Below, one piece after another: positions 15,688 through 23,724 of a DNA stretch of 64,000 bases. Location of the stretch: the NCBI GenBank assembly GCA_035546775.1, contig DASZWD010000057.1:62001-126000 (forward strand), written 5' to 3'. Under the pieces are notes generated by a model that worked only from the letters and a program-made list of their open reading frames with translations, was not told where the DNA came from and did no database searches. Source of the stretch: Acidimicrobiales bacterium (GTDB taxonomy: Bacteria; Actinomycetota; Acidimicrobiia; Acidimicrobiales; JACCXE01). Both the position numbers and the translations under genes were made by a program. How positions within the stretch are numbered: the stretch's first letter is position 1; every line of letters begins with the position of its first letter.

Positions 15688-15870
15688 GTGGCGAAGAACA
15701 CAGGTCATGGATCTCGGACCGGAGCCGTGCGTGACCGGTTCCAGCTGTTCGACTTCGCCACCGGCCTGTTCGTGGTGTTCTGCACTAGCACGGGCAAATT
15801 ACTGAGGGTCAAGAAGTCACCGGGCCCAGCCAAGGGGATCAGCGTCAGGCTCCCAAAGCGGTACCGGTAG
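15688..15870 (+). CDS. Small NTG-motif protein, unknown function
   Basis: 60 residues from GTG 15688, preceded by GGAGG five bases upstream (15678-15682). The start KNTGHGSRTGAVRDRFQL, then STGKLLRVKKS and a C-terminal KGI segment, resemble a widespread family of small basic proteins beginning with NTGxGxRxGxVxxRSQ. Function is unknown; they are frequent in variable regions. Upstream sequence in the same frame (15481-15687) extends without a convincing start. Confidence 0.65.
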   Translation: MAKNTGHGSRTGAVRDRFQLFDFATGLFVVFCTSTGKLLRVKKSPGPAKGISVRLPKRYR

Positions 15871-15919
15871 GAGCGCTCGCCGAGCGCGGCAGCGACGTGC
15901 CGTTGAAGTAGGGGACCGT

Positions 15920-16144
15920 ATGGCGAAGATGACCAACGCGACGACGTGGTCGAAGGTGGGCCCTGATGATGGGACCGGGTCCCTCATCGATCTCAACTAC
16001 ACCTGCCCGCACTGCGATTGCCCTACCGGCGACCTGATCTTCATCGGACCGGGCAAGGATCTCGACCATGGGTGGGAGACCGATCAAGTCTGCGGCGTGT
16101 GCGACAAACAGGTGACAGTCATGGTCCGAGTAGCCGCCTCCTGA
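15920..16144 (+). CDS. Small zinc-ribbon-like protein, unknown function
   Basis: 74 residues from ATG 15920, with AGGGG nine bases upstream. Two Cys pairs, CPHC (~29-32) and CGVC (~58-61), would bind one zinc; a further Cys at ~34 is present. No other domain. It lies 49 bp after the NTG-motif gene on the same strand, perhaps cotranscribed. Island cargo of unknown function. Confidence 0.65.
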   Translation: MAKMTNATTWSKVGPDDGTGSLIDLNYTCPHCDCPTGDLIFIGPGKDLDHGWETDQVCGVCDKQVTVMVRVAAS

Positions 16145-16387
16145 CCGTGATCCGGTTCGGCGTTGACGCAATTCACTCGCGTCCGTGGTCCACAACAGCG
16201 ACCAACTGAGATGAGGTCGATGGCGGGTCACCGAGGTGCCGTTGGACAGCCGAGACGGTCTGGCTGTAAGTCCCTGCAAGTCCCCGAGTTGGGCGCCGTG
16301 AATCGATGGACGCGATGGACGGTAGAGCCAACTGGTCCACGGGTCCAGCGTGTGGTGGAAGCCGTGGACGCATCGGACGCCTCCATA
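16145..16387. other. Non-coding right end of the island with inverted repeats
   Basis: No gene is supported. GTCCACGG (16335-16342) and CCGTGGAC (16362-16369) are perfect 8-bp arms with a 19-nt spacer, 19 bp before the right att repeat. TGGTCCAC also occurs near 16186-16193 and 16333-16340. Such arms near att sites can bind recombinase or excisionase, but here that is only a guess. Confidence 0.35.
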
Positions 16388-16436
16388 ATCTGACTACGGA
16401 TCAGAAGGTTAGGGATTCGAATCCCTTCGAGCGCGC
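16388..16436 (+). repeat. Right attachment repeat (attR), partial tRNA-Arg copy
   Basis: A direct copy of 9308-9356 with one difference (A at 16415 for G at 9335). It has the anticodon arm, T arm and 3' acceptor strand of the tRNA but no 5' half, so it is not a gene. The mismatch removes the conserved G53-C61 pair of the T stem, as expected for a copy free of selection. 16437-16549 beyond it shows no gene. Confidence 0.9.
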
Positions 16437-16549
16437 CACGTAGCCATGCCCCCATCTGGTGGACCAGCTCGAGCCCGTTCGCAGCCGTTGGCGCTTACGA
16501 TCGGCTCGGAAGCGCGACAGCCACACTGACAGCCAGTTGCATTGTCGCC

Positions 16550-17668
16550 CTAGCCGTCGACCCGCAGCGCAGTGCGCAGGAACGCGACGACGCGACGTTC
16601 CCACTCCATGCCGGCGACGCGCATGCCGGCGGTGTGGCCCGCACCCGGGATCGTCCAGATCTGTGTGCGGGTGGGCGCGCCGCTGGCGATGTAGTCGGCG
16701 GCGTAGCGTTCGTCGGCGACGCGCCCGCCGGTGATGAGGAGGTACTTGGTGCCTGCGCTGGCTGCGGCCGCGGCGCGCAGTGTCTGTGGACGGGGCGCAT
16801 CCGTGAGGAGGCCCGTCACCCAATCGCGCGGGCGTGCGAGCAGTTCGGTGACCGTGCCCCGAACGCCGTACGCGTCGGAGAGCCACGCGTGATCGCCGGC
16901 AACGCGGCCGGTGGCGCCCTCGGCGACGACGGCGCGGATCGCGTCGTTCGAGCCGCTGGCACCGATGGCCTCCTCTCCGCCCATGGACAGGCCGACGACG
17001 CCGAGGCGGCTGGGGTCGACGTCGGCGCGATGCGCGAGGTAGTTCAGCGCGGCAGCGACGTCGGCGTCGCCATGCCAGCCGAAGTCCATGGCGCGTCCGC
17101 CGCTGGCGCCGTGGCCGCGGGCGTCGATCATGAGCACGCCGAATCCGCCGCGTGACAGCGCAGCTGCTTGCTGCAACACGTTCGAGCGTGTGGATCCCGC
17201 GCCGTGCAGCAGCACAACGGCGGCGCGGTTGGTCGATGCCACGTACCAAGCCGCAAGCTGCACGCCGTCGTCGGTCTTCAAGCGCGTCGCCGACATCGCC
17301 AAGCCGACGCTCGACGGCGTCGCGCCCACCAACGGCCGTGGCACGTGGGTGGCGGCGACGGCGGGGGCGGCGACGAAGGCAGCAGTCGCCGCCGAAATCA
17401 GCGCGAGGGCGACGAGGTCGAGACGCCAAATCACTCCGCGCTTTCGGCCGAGACGGATGACGCCGAGGGCACCCAACAAAAGCCCAACGGTCGTCCACGC
17501 CACCGCGGCGACCTGCATCGTCAGCGGCCCGTGCTTCCACAGGTGCGGCGCAAGCCCGGCGCCGACGGCGACACAGGCCACGCCGGCCGGGACGTCCATG
17601 ACCGCGGTGATCTTGCGGAGACGCAGCCGGGGGAGAGACGGCGCGACCCTTGCAACTCGATATTCCAT
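16550..17668 (-). CDS. Membrane-anchored alpha/beta hydrolase
   Basis: 372 residues. Two to three hydrophobic segments lie in residues ~24-110 and a hydrolase domain follows: VVLLHGAGSTRSN (oxyanion region), DARGHGASGG, nucleophile elbow GLSMGG, and the final His in IPGAGHTAG. These are features of a serine hydrolase of the dienelactone/lysophospholipase type. Start taken at 17668; a methionine at residue ~24 is possible but would lose the basic N-terminus. Same strand as the next hydrolase but separated by 111 bp. Substrate unknown. It is the first host gene beyond the island. Confidence 0.82.
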   Translation of the reverse strand: MEYRVARVAPSLPRLRLRKITAVMDVPAGVACVAVGAGLAPHLWKHGPLTMQVAAVAWTTVGLLLGALGVIRLGRKRGVIWRLDLVALALISAATAAFVAAPAVAATHVPRPLVGATPSSVGLAMSATRLKTDDGVQLAAWYVASTNRAAVVLLHGAGSTRSNVLQQAAALSRGGFGVLMIDARGHGASGGRAMDFGWHGDADVAAALNYLAHRADVDPSRLGVVGLSMGGEEAIGASGSNDAIRAVVAEGATGRVAGDHAWLSDAYGVRGTVTELLARPRDWVTGLLTDAPRPQTLRAAAAASAGTKYLLITGGRVADERYAADYIASGAPTRTQIWTIPGAGHTAGMRVAGMEWERRVVAFLRTALRVDG

Positions 17669-17779
17669 CTCCCAAGCGTGAAGGGTGCTGGTGCGCCGGT
17701 GGCAGAGGCGAAGGTCCCCGCCAAACAGCGGATGCGCGTACCGGTCAATCGGCGGACCCCACGATGGCGGCCGCCGCGC

Positions 17780-18850
17780 TTAGGACGTCGCCGACCTCAC
17801 CGAACAGGGCTGGCTGGGCGGAAGCGTTGCCGTCGCCCCGACCCGCCGGGCGATCCAGTCGGCGACCTGGGCGTACCAGGCGGGGGCGTTGCGGTGCAGG
17901 TTGATGTCATGTCCTGCGCCCGGCACGATGACCGACTCGAGACACGCCGCGGGCGAGAAGAGCAACGGCGACAGCGACGCGGTCGGGTTCAGCGTGCTCG
18001 TGCAGGCAATGTCGCAGAAGAAGCGGTCGTGCTCGCCGTAGACCGAGAAGACCGGGACCCGCACGGTGCGCGTCGCCAGGTAGTCGACGAGGACGGTTGC
18101 CTCGCCCGCGGGGAACAAGTCCTTGAGCGCCTCGTCGGCCGCGACGACCGCGGGGTCGGCGTGGTCGAAGAAGAGGTGCTGGCGCGTGCCGGGCCGGGTC
18201 GTCGTGTAACCGAGCGGAATGTGCGCGCCGGAGAACGCCGGGTCGAGTTGCGCCGCGGTGAGGCTGGCGAACGTGAGCGGCGCGCTCGAACCGATCGGCA
18301 CACCGGGCAGCCCGGTGTCGATCAGGCCGTTCACGTCGTGGTACGTCTCGGCCTCGAGCAGCACGATCGCCGAGCCTTGCGAGTGCCCGATGCTCACCAC
18401 GCGGGGAAACGCCACGCCACCGAACGCACCGGAACGCAACCGGCGCACGAGGGTGTGCATGACCCATGCATTGGCCTGCCCGGTCGACGCGAGCGCCGCG
18501 GGATGATCGCTCTCACCGATGCCGATGCGGTCGAAGTTCAACACCGCATAGCCCGCCGCGGTCAGGGCGCGGACAAACGAGTAGCGGCCTGGATCCACGG
18601 GAAAGTCCCAGTAGGTGTGGTTGTACGTCGTGCCCGACACGCTGACGATCACAGTTCGCCCCGGCGCGGCCCCGCACAGCCACGCGACGACGCGGTAGGT
18701 GGCGCGAGCGTGCGTTCCGAGAGAGACCGGCACGGTCTGCTTCACGCACGACGGATCGGCGTAGTCGCGCGAGATCGCCGCGGAAGCGGACGCGGGAAAG
18801 ACGCCGCCGGCTACGAGTGCGAGCGCGACAACGATCAGCAGGCGACGCAT
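17780..18850 (-). CDS. Secreted alpha/beta hydrolase
   Basis: 356 residues. A clear Sec signal peptide (MRRLLIVVALALVAGGVFPASASA, cleaved near residue 24). Hydrolase motifs: NFDRIGIGESD, nucleophile elbow GHSQGS, acidic VYGEHDRFF and the His in VPGAGHDIN. Four Cys residues in the mature part could form disulfides, fitting an exported enzyme. A GGAGG lies 5 bases before the ATG. The palindrome at 18869-18880 upstream suggests control by a TetR-type repressor not encoded next to it. Confidence 0.85.
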   Translation of the reverse strand: MRRLLIVVALALVAGGVFPASASAAISRDYADPSCVKQTVPVSLGTHARATYRVVAWLCGAAPGRTVIVSVSGTTYNHTYWDFPVDPGRYSFVRALTAAGYAVLNFDRIGIGESDHPAALASTGQANAWVMHTLVRRLRSGAFGGVAFPRVVSIGHSQGSAIVLLEAETYHDVNGLIDTGLPGVPIGSSAPLTFASLTAAQLDPAFSGAHIPLGYTTTRPGTRQHLFFDHADPAVVAADEALKDLFPAGEATVLVDYLATRTVRVPVFSVYGEHDRFFCDIACTSTLNPTASLSPLLFSPAACLESVIVPGAGHDINLHRNAPAWYAQVADWIARRVGATATLPPSQPCSVRSATS

Positions 18851-18868
18851 GACGACCTCCGAGATTGA

Positions 18869-18880
18869 TAACGACCGTTA
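18869..18880. promoter_or_regulatory. TAACG-N2-CGTTA operator candidate upstream of the secreted hydrolase
   Basis: TAACGACCGTTA has perfect 5-bp arms around a 2-bp centre and is followed directly by another AACG. It lies 19 bp upstream of the hydrolase start codon, a usual position for a TetR-family operator. The cognate regulator is not adjacent. Confidence 0.45.
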
Positions 18881-18890
18881 ACGCACCTTA

Positions 18891-19125
18891 GCGATGACCG
18901 CGATGTCGACGGACAGATGCCGCTGGCGCGAAGAGTACGAGGGCAACGGTGCTCACTGAGATTGGCGATCTGCTTGACGAGGGATTGCCGGCGAACAAAG
19001 GCACGGTGAGCAAGACCAAGCTCGTGGTGGCGGCGGTTTGATGCGAACGCGTTTTGGGCGGACGAAGAGTTAACACAGGGCTTGTGACCCTATTTCGCGG
19101 CCTGCGCTGGGCTTACCGTCGACTT
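18891..19125. other. Intergenic region with a possible transposase-start remnant
   Basis: No intact gene is seen. From GTG 19006 the frame reads VSKTKLVVAAV then TGA (19039-19041), reminiscent of the first residues of IS481-type transposases, but it is far too short to prove. TACCGT (19116-19121), four bases before GTG 19126, could be a -10 element for a leaderless transcript of the next gene. Confidence 0.25.
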
Positions 19126-20889
19126 GTGGCAGCAGACGTACCGCCGACACTCATCGACTACTTCGAGCGCAACGTGCGGACCAACGGTGCCGCGATCGCG
19201 ATGCGGTTCCGGGTGGGGACGCAGTGGCGCGACATCAGCTGGGCCGATTACGGCCGCGCCGTCGAGGAGATCGCGGCGGGCCTCATCGCGCTCGGTGTTG
19301 CGGTGGACGATTCCGTAGGCGTGCTCTCGGGCAATCGTCCTGAATGGCACGAAGCCGATCTCGCGGTCATGCGCGCTGCAGGACGGACCGTTCCCGTCTA
19401 CCCCACCAACACGGCGTCGCAGACGGCCTACGTGCTGCGTCACTCCGGCGCCCGGGTCTGCTTTGTGGACGGGGCGGGCCAAGCGGCCAAAGTGCTGCTC
19501 GAGCGCGACACGCTGCCGGCGGTGGAGCGTCTCGTGATCATGGGCGAGGACGGGGGTCTCGACGATCCGTTCGTGATGTCGCTCGAGGACCTACGCGAGC
19601 TCGGCCGCGGACTGCTCGCCGACACACCCTCGGCCGTCGCCGAACGCAGCGGCGACATCACACCGGAGACGGTGGCGACCATCGTCTACACGAGCGGGAC
19701 GACCGGGCCGCCCAAGGGGACCTTGATCACCCATGGGAATATCACGGCCACGATCGCCGGGATCACCCTCGCGATCCACATCGGGCCCGAAGACCGGTTC
19801 TTGTCCTTCCTGCCGTTGTCGCACATCGCGGAGCGAGTCGTCAGCCACTTCGGTCAGGTCGTCTCCGGCGGCCAAACCTGGTTCGCCCAGAGCCTCGCCA
19901 CCGTTCCCGATGATCTCAGGGCGTGCCGGCCCACGATCTTCTTCGCCGTGCCCCGCGTGTGGCAGAAGCTGCGGACCGCGATCCTCGCCGACGTCGAGCG
20001 TTCGGCTGCGCCGATCCGCAGCGCCGTCGAGAGGTATCTGACCCTCGCCGTCGAACAAGGGCCGCGCTCGGCGTCGCACGAGCGCATGTTCCGGGTGCTC
20101 GACCGTGTCATTGGACGCTCGATTCGCCGGCAACTGGGACTCGACTGTGCCGCCGTCCTCATTTCCGGTGCCGCCCCGATCGCCCCGGAGATCCTCTCGT
20201 GGCTGCACGGCATCGGTCTGCCCGTCGGCGAGGTGTACGGCCAGACGGAGGACTGCGGGCCGACCACGCTCACCGTGCCCGGGCACGGCCGGATCGGAAC
20301 GGTCGGCCGGCCACTGCCGGGCCTCGAGGTCCGCGTGGCCGACGACGGCGAGATCCTGGCGCGGGGACCGAGCGTGTGCGTCGGCTACCTGAACGATCCG
20401 GAGCGCACCGCGGAACTCCTCGACGCCGACGGGTGGATGCACTCGGGTGACCTCGGCGCATTCGACGTCGATGGCTATCTCACGATTACCGGGCGCAAGA
20501 AGGACCTGATCGTGACCTCGAGCGGCAAGAACGTCGCGCCACAGAATCTCGAGACGGCGCTGTGCGCGTCGCCGCTGATCTCGCAAGCAGTCGTCGTGGG
20601 CGACAACCGCGCCTATCTGACCGCGCTCATCGCACTTGACAGCGACGAGGTCGCCGCCTTGCGCGAGACCGAGGGCGACGACGCCGTCGAGGCGGCCTTG
20701 CGTGCCGCCGTCGAGGACGTCAACAGGGTGCGTGCACCGATCGAGCAGATCAAGACGTGGCGGGTGCTGCCCCATGAACTGGCGCTCGAAGACGGCGAGA
20801 TCACGCCTACGCTGAAGGTCAAGCGCGACGTCGTCGCCGCCCACTACCGCGCTCTGATCGAGGAGATGTACGCGACCGAAGCCGCGTAG
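19126..20889 (+). CDS. Long-chain acyl-CoA synthetase / fatty acid-CoA ligase (AMP-binding)
   Basis: 587 residues from GTG 19126; GTG 19084 is an alternative. All ANL motifs are intact: A3 P-loop YTSGTTGPPKG, A5 YGQTEDCG, A7 MHSGDLGAFDVDGYLTITGRKKD and a final Lys in TPTLKVKRD. The length and the ISGAAPIAPEIL segment fit the long-chain FAA1/FadD15-like group. It activates a fatty acid to acyl-AMP then acyl-CoA at the membrane face. A TACCGT hexamer 4 bp upstream suggests a leaderless mRNA. It contrasts with the degenerate ligase domain at 3462-6422. Confidence 0.9.
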   Translation: MAADVPPTLIDYFERNVRTNGAAIAMRFRVGTQWRDISWADYGRAVEEIAAGLIALGVAVDDSVGVLSGNRPEWHEADLAVMRAAGRTVPVYPTNTASQTAYVLRHSGARVCFVDGAGQAAKVLLERDTLPAVERLVIMGEDGGLDDPFVMSLEDLRELGRGLLADTPSAVAERSGDITPETVATIVYTSGTTGPPKGTLITHGNITATIAGITLAIHIGPEDRFLSFLPLSHIAERVVSHFGQVVSGGQTWFAQSLATVPDDLRACRPTIFFAVPRVWQKLRTAILADVERSAAPIRSAVERYLTLAVEQGPRSASHERMFRVLDRVIGRSIRRQLGLDCAAVLISGAAPIAPEILSWLHGIGLPVGEVYGQTEDCGPTTLTVPGHGRIGTVGRPLPGLEVRVADDGEILARGPSVCVGYLNDPERTAELLDADGWMHSGDLGAFDVDGYLTITGRKKDLIVTSSGKNVAPQNLETALCASPLISQAVVVGDNRAYLTALIALDSDEVAALRETEGDDAVEAALRAAVEDVNRVRAPIEQIKTWRVLPHELALEDGEITPTLKVKRDVVAAHYRALIEEMYATEAA

Positions 20890-20896
20890 CCGACGT

Positions 20897-21496
20897 CTAG
20901 GCCCGGGCGGTTGCGAGGAAAATGCCGTACGTCGCGCCGTCTTTGACCATCGTCGTGCAGTCGCTGAACGCGACATCGCGGAAACCAGCGCGGGTGACGT
21001 CCTGCCCGAGCGCGTCGCGCGCGAAGCCGTGGTGACCGTCGAAATCGGCGCCGTGGAACGAGCCATCCTCGCGCTCGAGGTCGGCGATGCACAGGTAGCC
21101 GCCGGGCGGGAGTAACCGCCGGAACGCGCCGAGCACCCGGGTGAGATCGGGAATGTGATGCAGCGTCATCACGGTCACAATCAGGTCGAACTGCTCGTCG
21201 GGTGGCGGGTCGGTCGCGAGGTCGAGCGCCCACACGCGGGCGTCGACGAGTTGTCCCGCGGCGATCTTGGCGTGCATCACGTCGCGCATGCCGCTCGACG
21301 AGTCGGCCAGCGTGACGGGGCCCACCGCAGGCCGCAGCGCCTGGGTGACGAGTCCGGTGCCGGCGCCGTATTCGAGCAGGCGCGTCGTGGGTGCGAGCGG
21401 GACGGCGGCCTCGATGCACCGAGCGACCGCCTCGGCGCGCGCGATTTTCGTCGGATCGGCGTCCCACGTAGCAGCCTTGTCGTCGAACCGGTTCAC
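20897..21496 (-). CDS. Class I SAM-dependent methyltransferase
   Basis: 199 residues from GTG 21496. Motif I LLEYGAGTGLVTQAL, the Asp of VTLADSSSGM, motif II FDLIVTVMTLHHIPD and motif III LPPGGYLCIADLE are all plain. Length fits a minimal UbiE-like small-molecule methyltransferase. It is convergent with the acyl-CoA synthetase gene 7 bp away and divergent from the ABC exporter. No substrate clue. Confidence 0.92.
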   Translation of the reverse strand: MNRFDDKAATWDADPTKIARAEAVARCIEAAVPLAPTTRLLEYGAGTGLVTQALRPAVGPVTLADSSSGMRDVMHAKIAAGQLVDARVWALDLATDPPPDEQFDLIVTVMTLHHIPDLTRVLGAFRRLLPPGGYLCIADLEREDGSFHGADFDGHHGFARDALGQDVTRAGFRDVAFSDCTTMVKDGATYGIFLATARA

Positions 21497-21619
21497 GGAT
21501 GCATCTTGGCGCTGTTCCGAGCTATCCGCTGTTCGGTCGACATTGGGCCCGAGAAGGTGCCGTTGGTCCGTGCCCTAAGCCTCTGATGGTGCGGATAGGA
21601 GGAGGCGCAGACTGCCGCA

Positions 21620-22561
21620 GTGGAGGCTCCGGTGGCGACGCTGCGTTGTGAGGGACTCGTCAAGCGCTTTGGCGAGCGCACCGCCGTCGACGGCGTGTCC
21701 TTCACCGTGTCCACCGGCGAGATCTACGGCTTGCTCGGGCCCAATGGTGCCGGCAAGACCACGACGATCAAGCTCGCCTGCGGCCTGCTCGAACCCGACG
21801 CCGGAGTAGCGACGGTCGACGGCATGGAAAGCCGCGACCTCGCCGCCAAAGCGGTGGTTGGCTACGTCCCGCAGGACATCGCGCTGTACCCCGACCTGAC
21901 GGCGCGCGAGAACCTGGCTTTCATCGGGCGGCTGTACGGCCTCCGCCGCGCCGGCCTGCGCGAGCGCGTCGACGAGGCCCTCGAGCTGACGGACCTTGCC
22001 GAACGCGGCGGCGATCGTGTCGACACCTTCTCCGGGGGTATGAAACGCCGGCTCAACATCGCGGCCGGACTGCTGAACCACCCGCGGCTGCTGGTGCTCG
22101 ACGAGCCCACCGTCGGCGTCGATCCGCAGAGCCGCCACGCCATCCTTGAGCGTGTGCACGAACTTGGCCGTTCGGGCATGGCCGTGCTCTATACGACCCA
22201 CTACATGGAGGAGGCCGAGAAGGTCTGCCACCGGGTGGGGATCATGGATCAGGGCCGCATGATCGCCGAGGGCTCCCGGCGAGAACTCGTGGCGCGCCTG
22301 GGTGAAAAGGACCGCATCGACCTTGTCGCCGCGGGTGATCTGCGATCGCTCGCCGAGGCCTGCCGCAAGGTCGACGGCGTCGAGGCGGCGGCCACGACCG
22401 ACGGCCGGGTGCAGCTCGTCGCCACCGACGGCCGCCACGCCCTCCCGGCGGTGCTCGAAGCCGCCGAGCACGCGCACGTCGCGGTGACCAGCGTCGAGGT
22501 CGTCGAGCCCGACCTCGAGTCGGTGTTCATGCACCTCACCGGCACTGCGCTGCGGGAGTAG
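21620..22561 (+). CDS. ABC-2 type exporter ATP-binding protein
   Basis: 313 residues from GTG 21620; a strong GGAGGAGG lies 14 bases upstream, so GTG 21632 is a poorer choice. Walker A GPNGAGKTT, Q-loop YVPQDI, signature FSGGMKRR (an altered LSGGQ usual in the DrrA/NatA group), Walker B LLVLDEPTVGVD and H-loop TTHYMEEAE. The C-terminal ~90 residues form the extra domain of drug/lipid exporter ATPases. It energises the two permeases that follow (2 bp gap, then GTGA overlap). Confidence 0.95.
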   Translation: MEAPVATLRCEGLVKRFGERTAVDGVSFTVSTGEIYGLLGPNGAGKTTTIKLACGLLEPDAGVATVDGMESRDLAAKAVVGYVPQDIALYPDLTARENLAFIGRLYGLRRAGLRERVDEALELTDLAERGGDRVDTFSGGMKRRLNIAAGLLNHPRLLVLDEPTVGVDPQSRHAILERVHELGRSGMAVLYTTHYMEEAEKVCHRVGIMDQGRMIAEGSRRELVARLGEKDRIDLVAAGDLRSLAEACRKVDGVEAAATTDGRVQLVATDGRHALPAVLEAAEHAHVAVTSVEVVEPDLESVFMHLTGTALRE

Positions 22562-22563
22562 CG

Positions 22564-23724
22564 GTGAAGGCTGCGTTCGTCATCGCTGCCAAAGACCTGC
22601 GTCAGCGCGTCCGCGACCGGTCCGCACTCGTGATCGGGATCATCGCGCCGGTGGTGATCGCCGGTGTCATGGCGCTCGCCTTCGGATCGTCGGCGTCGTT
22701 TCACTACACGCTGGCCGTCGTCGACCAAGACCACGGGATCGTGTCGGCCGGTGTGATCCAAGCGCTGCGCCAGCCGGCGCTCGCGGACGTGGTCTCCTTG
22801 CGGCCCTACTCGAGCGCCGACGCGGCGTCGGCCGCGGTCAAGTCGGGCAAGGTGCAGGCCGGCCTCGTCATCCCCCCGGGGTTCTCGGCGTCGATGACCG
22901 GCGCAAGCCCGCTCGGCATGACGACGCTGAGCAGTGTCGACCAGGTAATGGCAGCCAGCGTGACGACGTCGCTGGTGCGCTCCTTCGCCGCCCAACTCAA
23001 CGCCGACCGGCTGGCTTTCACCACCGCGGTGGCCGCCGGTGCGTTACCGAGTCCGGCGCTCCAGGCGGCGGTCGCCAAACTCACCATTCCGCTGCAAGTC
23101 GTGCAGCAACCACTCGGCGCGCGAGCGGTAAGCGCCATCGGCTACTTCAGCCCGGCGATGGCCACGTTCTTCCTGCTGTTCATCATCAGCTACACGGCGC
23201 GCAGCTTCTTCGTCGAGCGCAGCCAGGGGACCGTCGAGCGGATGCGCGCCAGCCCGGTACGGCCCCTCGCCATCGTCGCCGGCAAGGCGTTGTCGGTCCT
23301 CGTGTTCGGCGGCGTGTCGCTGGCGACGGTCGCCGTGATCACGTCGGCGGCCTTCGGCGCGTACTGGGGCAGTCCGCTTCCGGTGGCGACGGTGTGCCTG
23401 GCGCTCGTCGTAGCCGTCATGTGCCTGACCACCCTGGTGATAGGCCTGGCGCGAACGCAGCGCCAAGCCGAGGGCGTGGCATCGCTGATCGTGTTCGGCC
23501 TCGCGTTGCTCGGCGGCAACTTCATGTACGTGTCAGCGGCGCCGAGCATCATGCGCCGCCTGGCACTGCTGACGCCCAACGGCTGGGCCATGCGCGCCTT
23601 CATGGACCTGTCGACGACCGGCGGCGGCTTCCGCACCATCGCCGAGCCCGTGCTGGCCATCGCGGTGTTCAGCGCCATCGTCGGCGCGCTCGCCGTCGCG
23701 CTGGCGCCGCGGGCGGTGGCGTGA
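22564..23724 (+). CDS. ABC-2 type exporter permease
   Basis: 386 residues from GTG 22564. One helix near the N-terminus (~20-40), a ~140-residue extracytoplasmic loop, then five hydrophobic segments; the typical MRASPVRPLAIVAGKALSVL motif precedes the second. This is the ABC2_membrane_3 (YhgE/NatB-like) arrangement. Partner of the ATPase upstream and of the second permease downstream, giving a heterodimeric exporter. Substrate unknown; candidates are lipids or hydrophobic toxins. Confidence 0.92.
   Translation: MKAAFVIAAKDLRQRVRDRSALVIGIIAPVVIAGVMALAFGSSASFHYTLAVVDQDHGIVSAGVIQALRQPALADVVSLRPYSSADAASAAVKSGKVQAGLVIPPGFSASMTGASPLGMTTLSSVDQVMAASVTTSLVRSFAAQLNADRLAFTTAVAAGALPSPALQAAVAKLTIPLQVVQQPLGARAVSAIGYFSPAMATFFLLFIISYTARSFFVERSQGTVERMRASPVRPLAIVAGKALSVLVFGGVSLATVAVITSAAFGAYWGSPLPVATVCLALVVAVMCLTTLVIGLARTQRQAEGVASLIVFGLALLGGNFMYVSAAPSIMRRLALLTPNGWAMRAFMDLSTTGGGFRTIAEPVLAIAVFSAIVGALAVALAPRAVA

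Larger units (their letters stand above)
9308..16436. mobile_element. Genomic island integrated at tRNA-Arg, no visible integrase
   Basis: The segment between the two 49-bp repeats is about 7.08 kb. It contains a Fic protein, an RHH protein, the DREN-APAZ/Argonaute pair, a putative lipoprotein, a 60-residue NTG-motif protein, a zinc-ribbon protein and at least three decayed genes (phage- or plasmid-like remnant, HNH, XRE). Base composition looks less GC-rich and intergenic gaps are longer than in the flanks, consistent with transfer. No tyrosine or serine recombinase, relaxase or transposase is readable. It is either a decayed element or one mobilised in trans. Boundaries rest on the repeats. 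Confidence 0.85.

Noticed and set aside
16163-16393. 76-codon plus-strand frame ending in the right att repeat
   Set aside because: No ribosome binding site or recognisable motif; repeated W-T-R words arise from local GC-rich repeats.
16388-16436. Second tRNA-Arg gene
   Set aside because: Only the 3' half is present and the T stem is mutated; it is the right attachment repeat.
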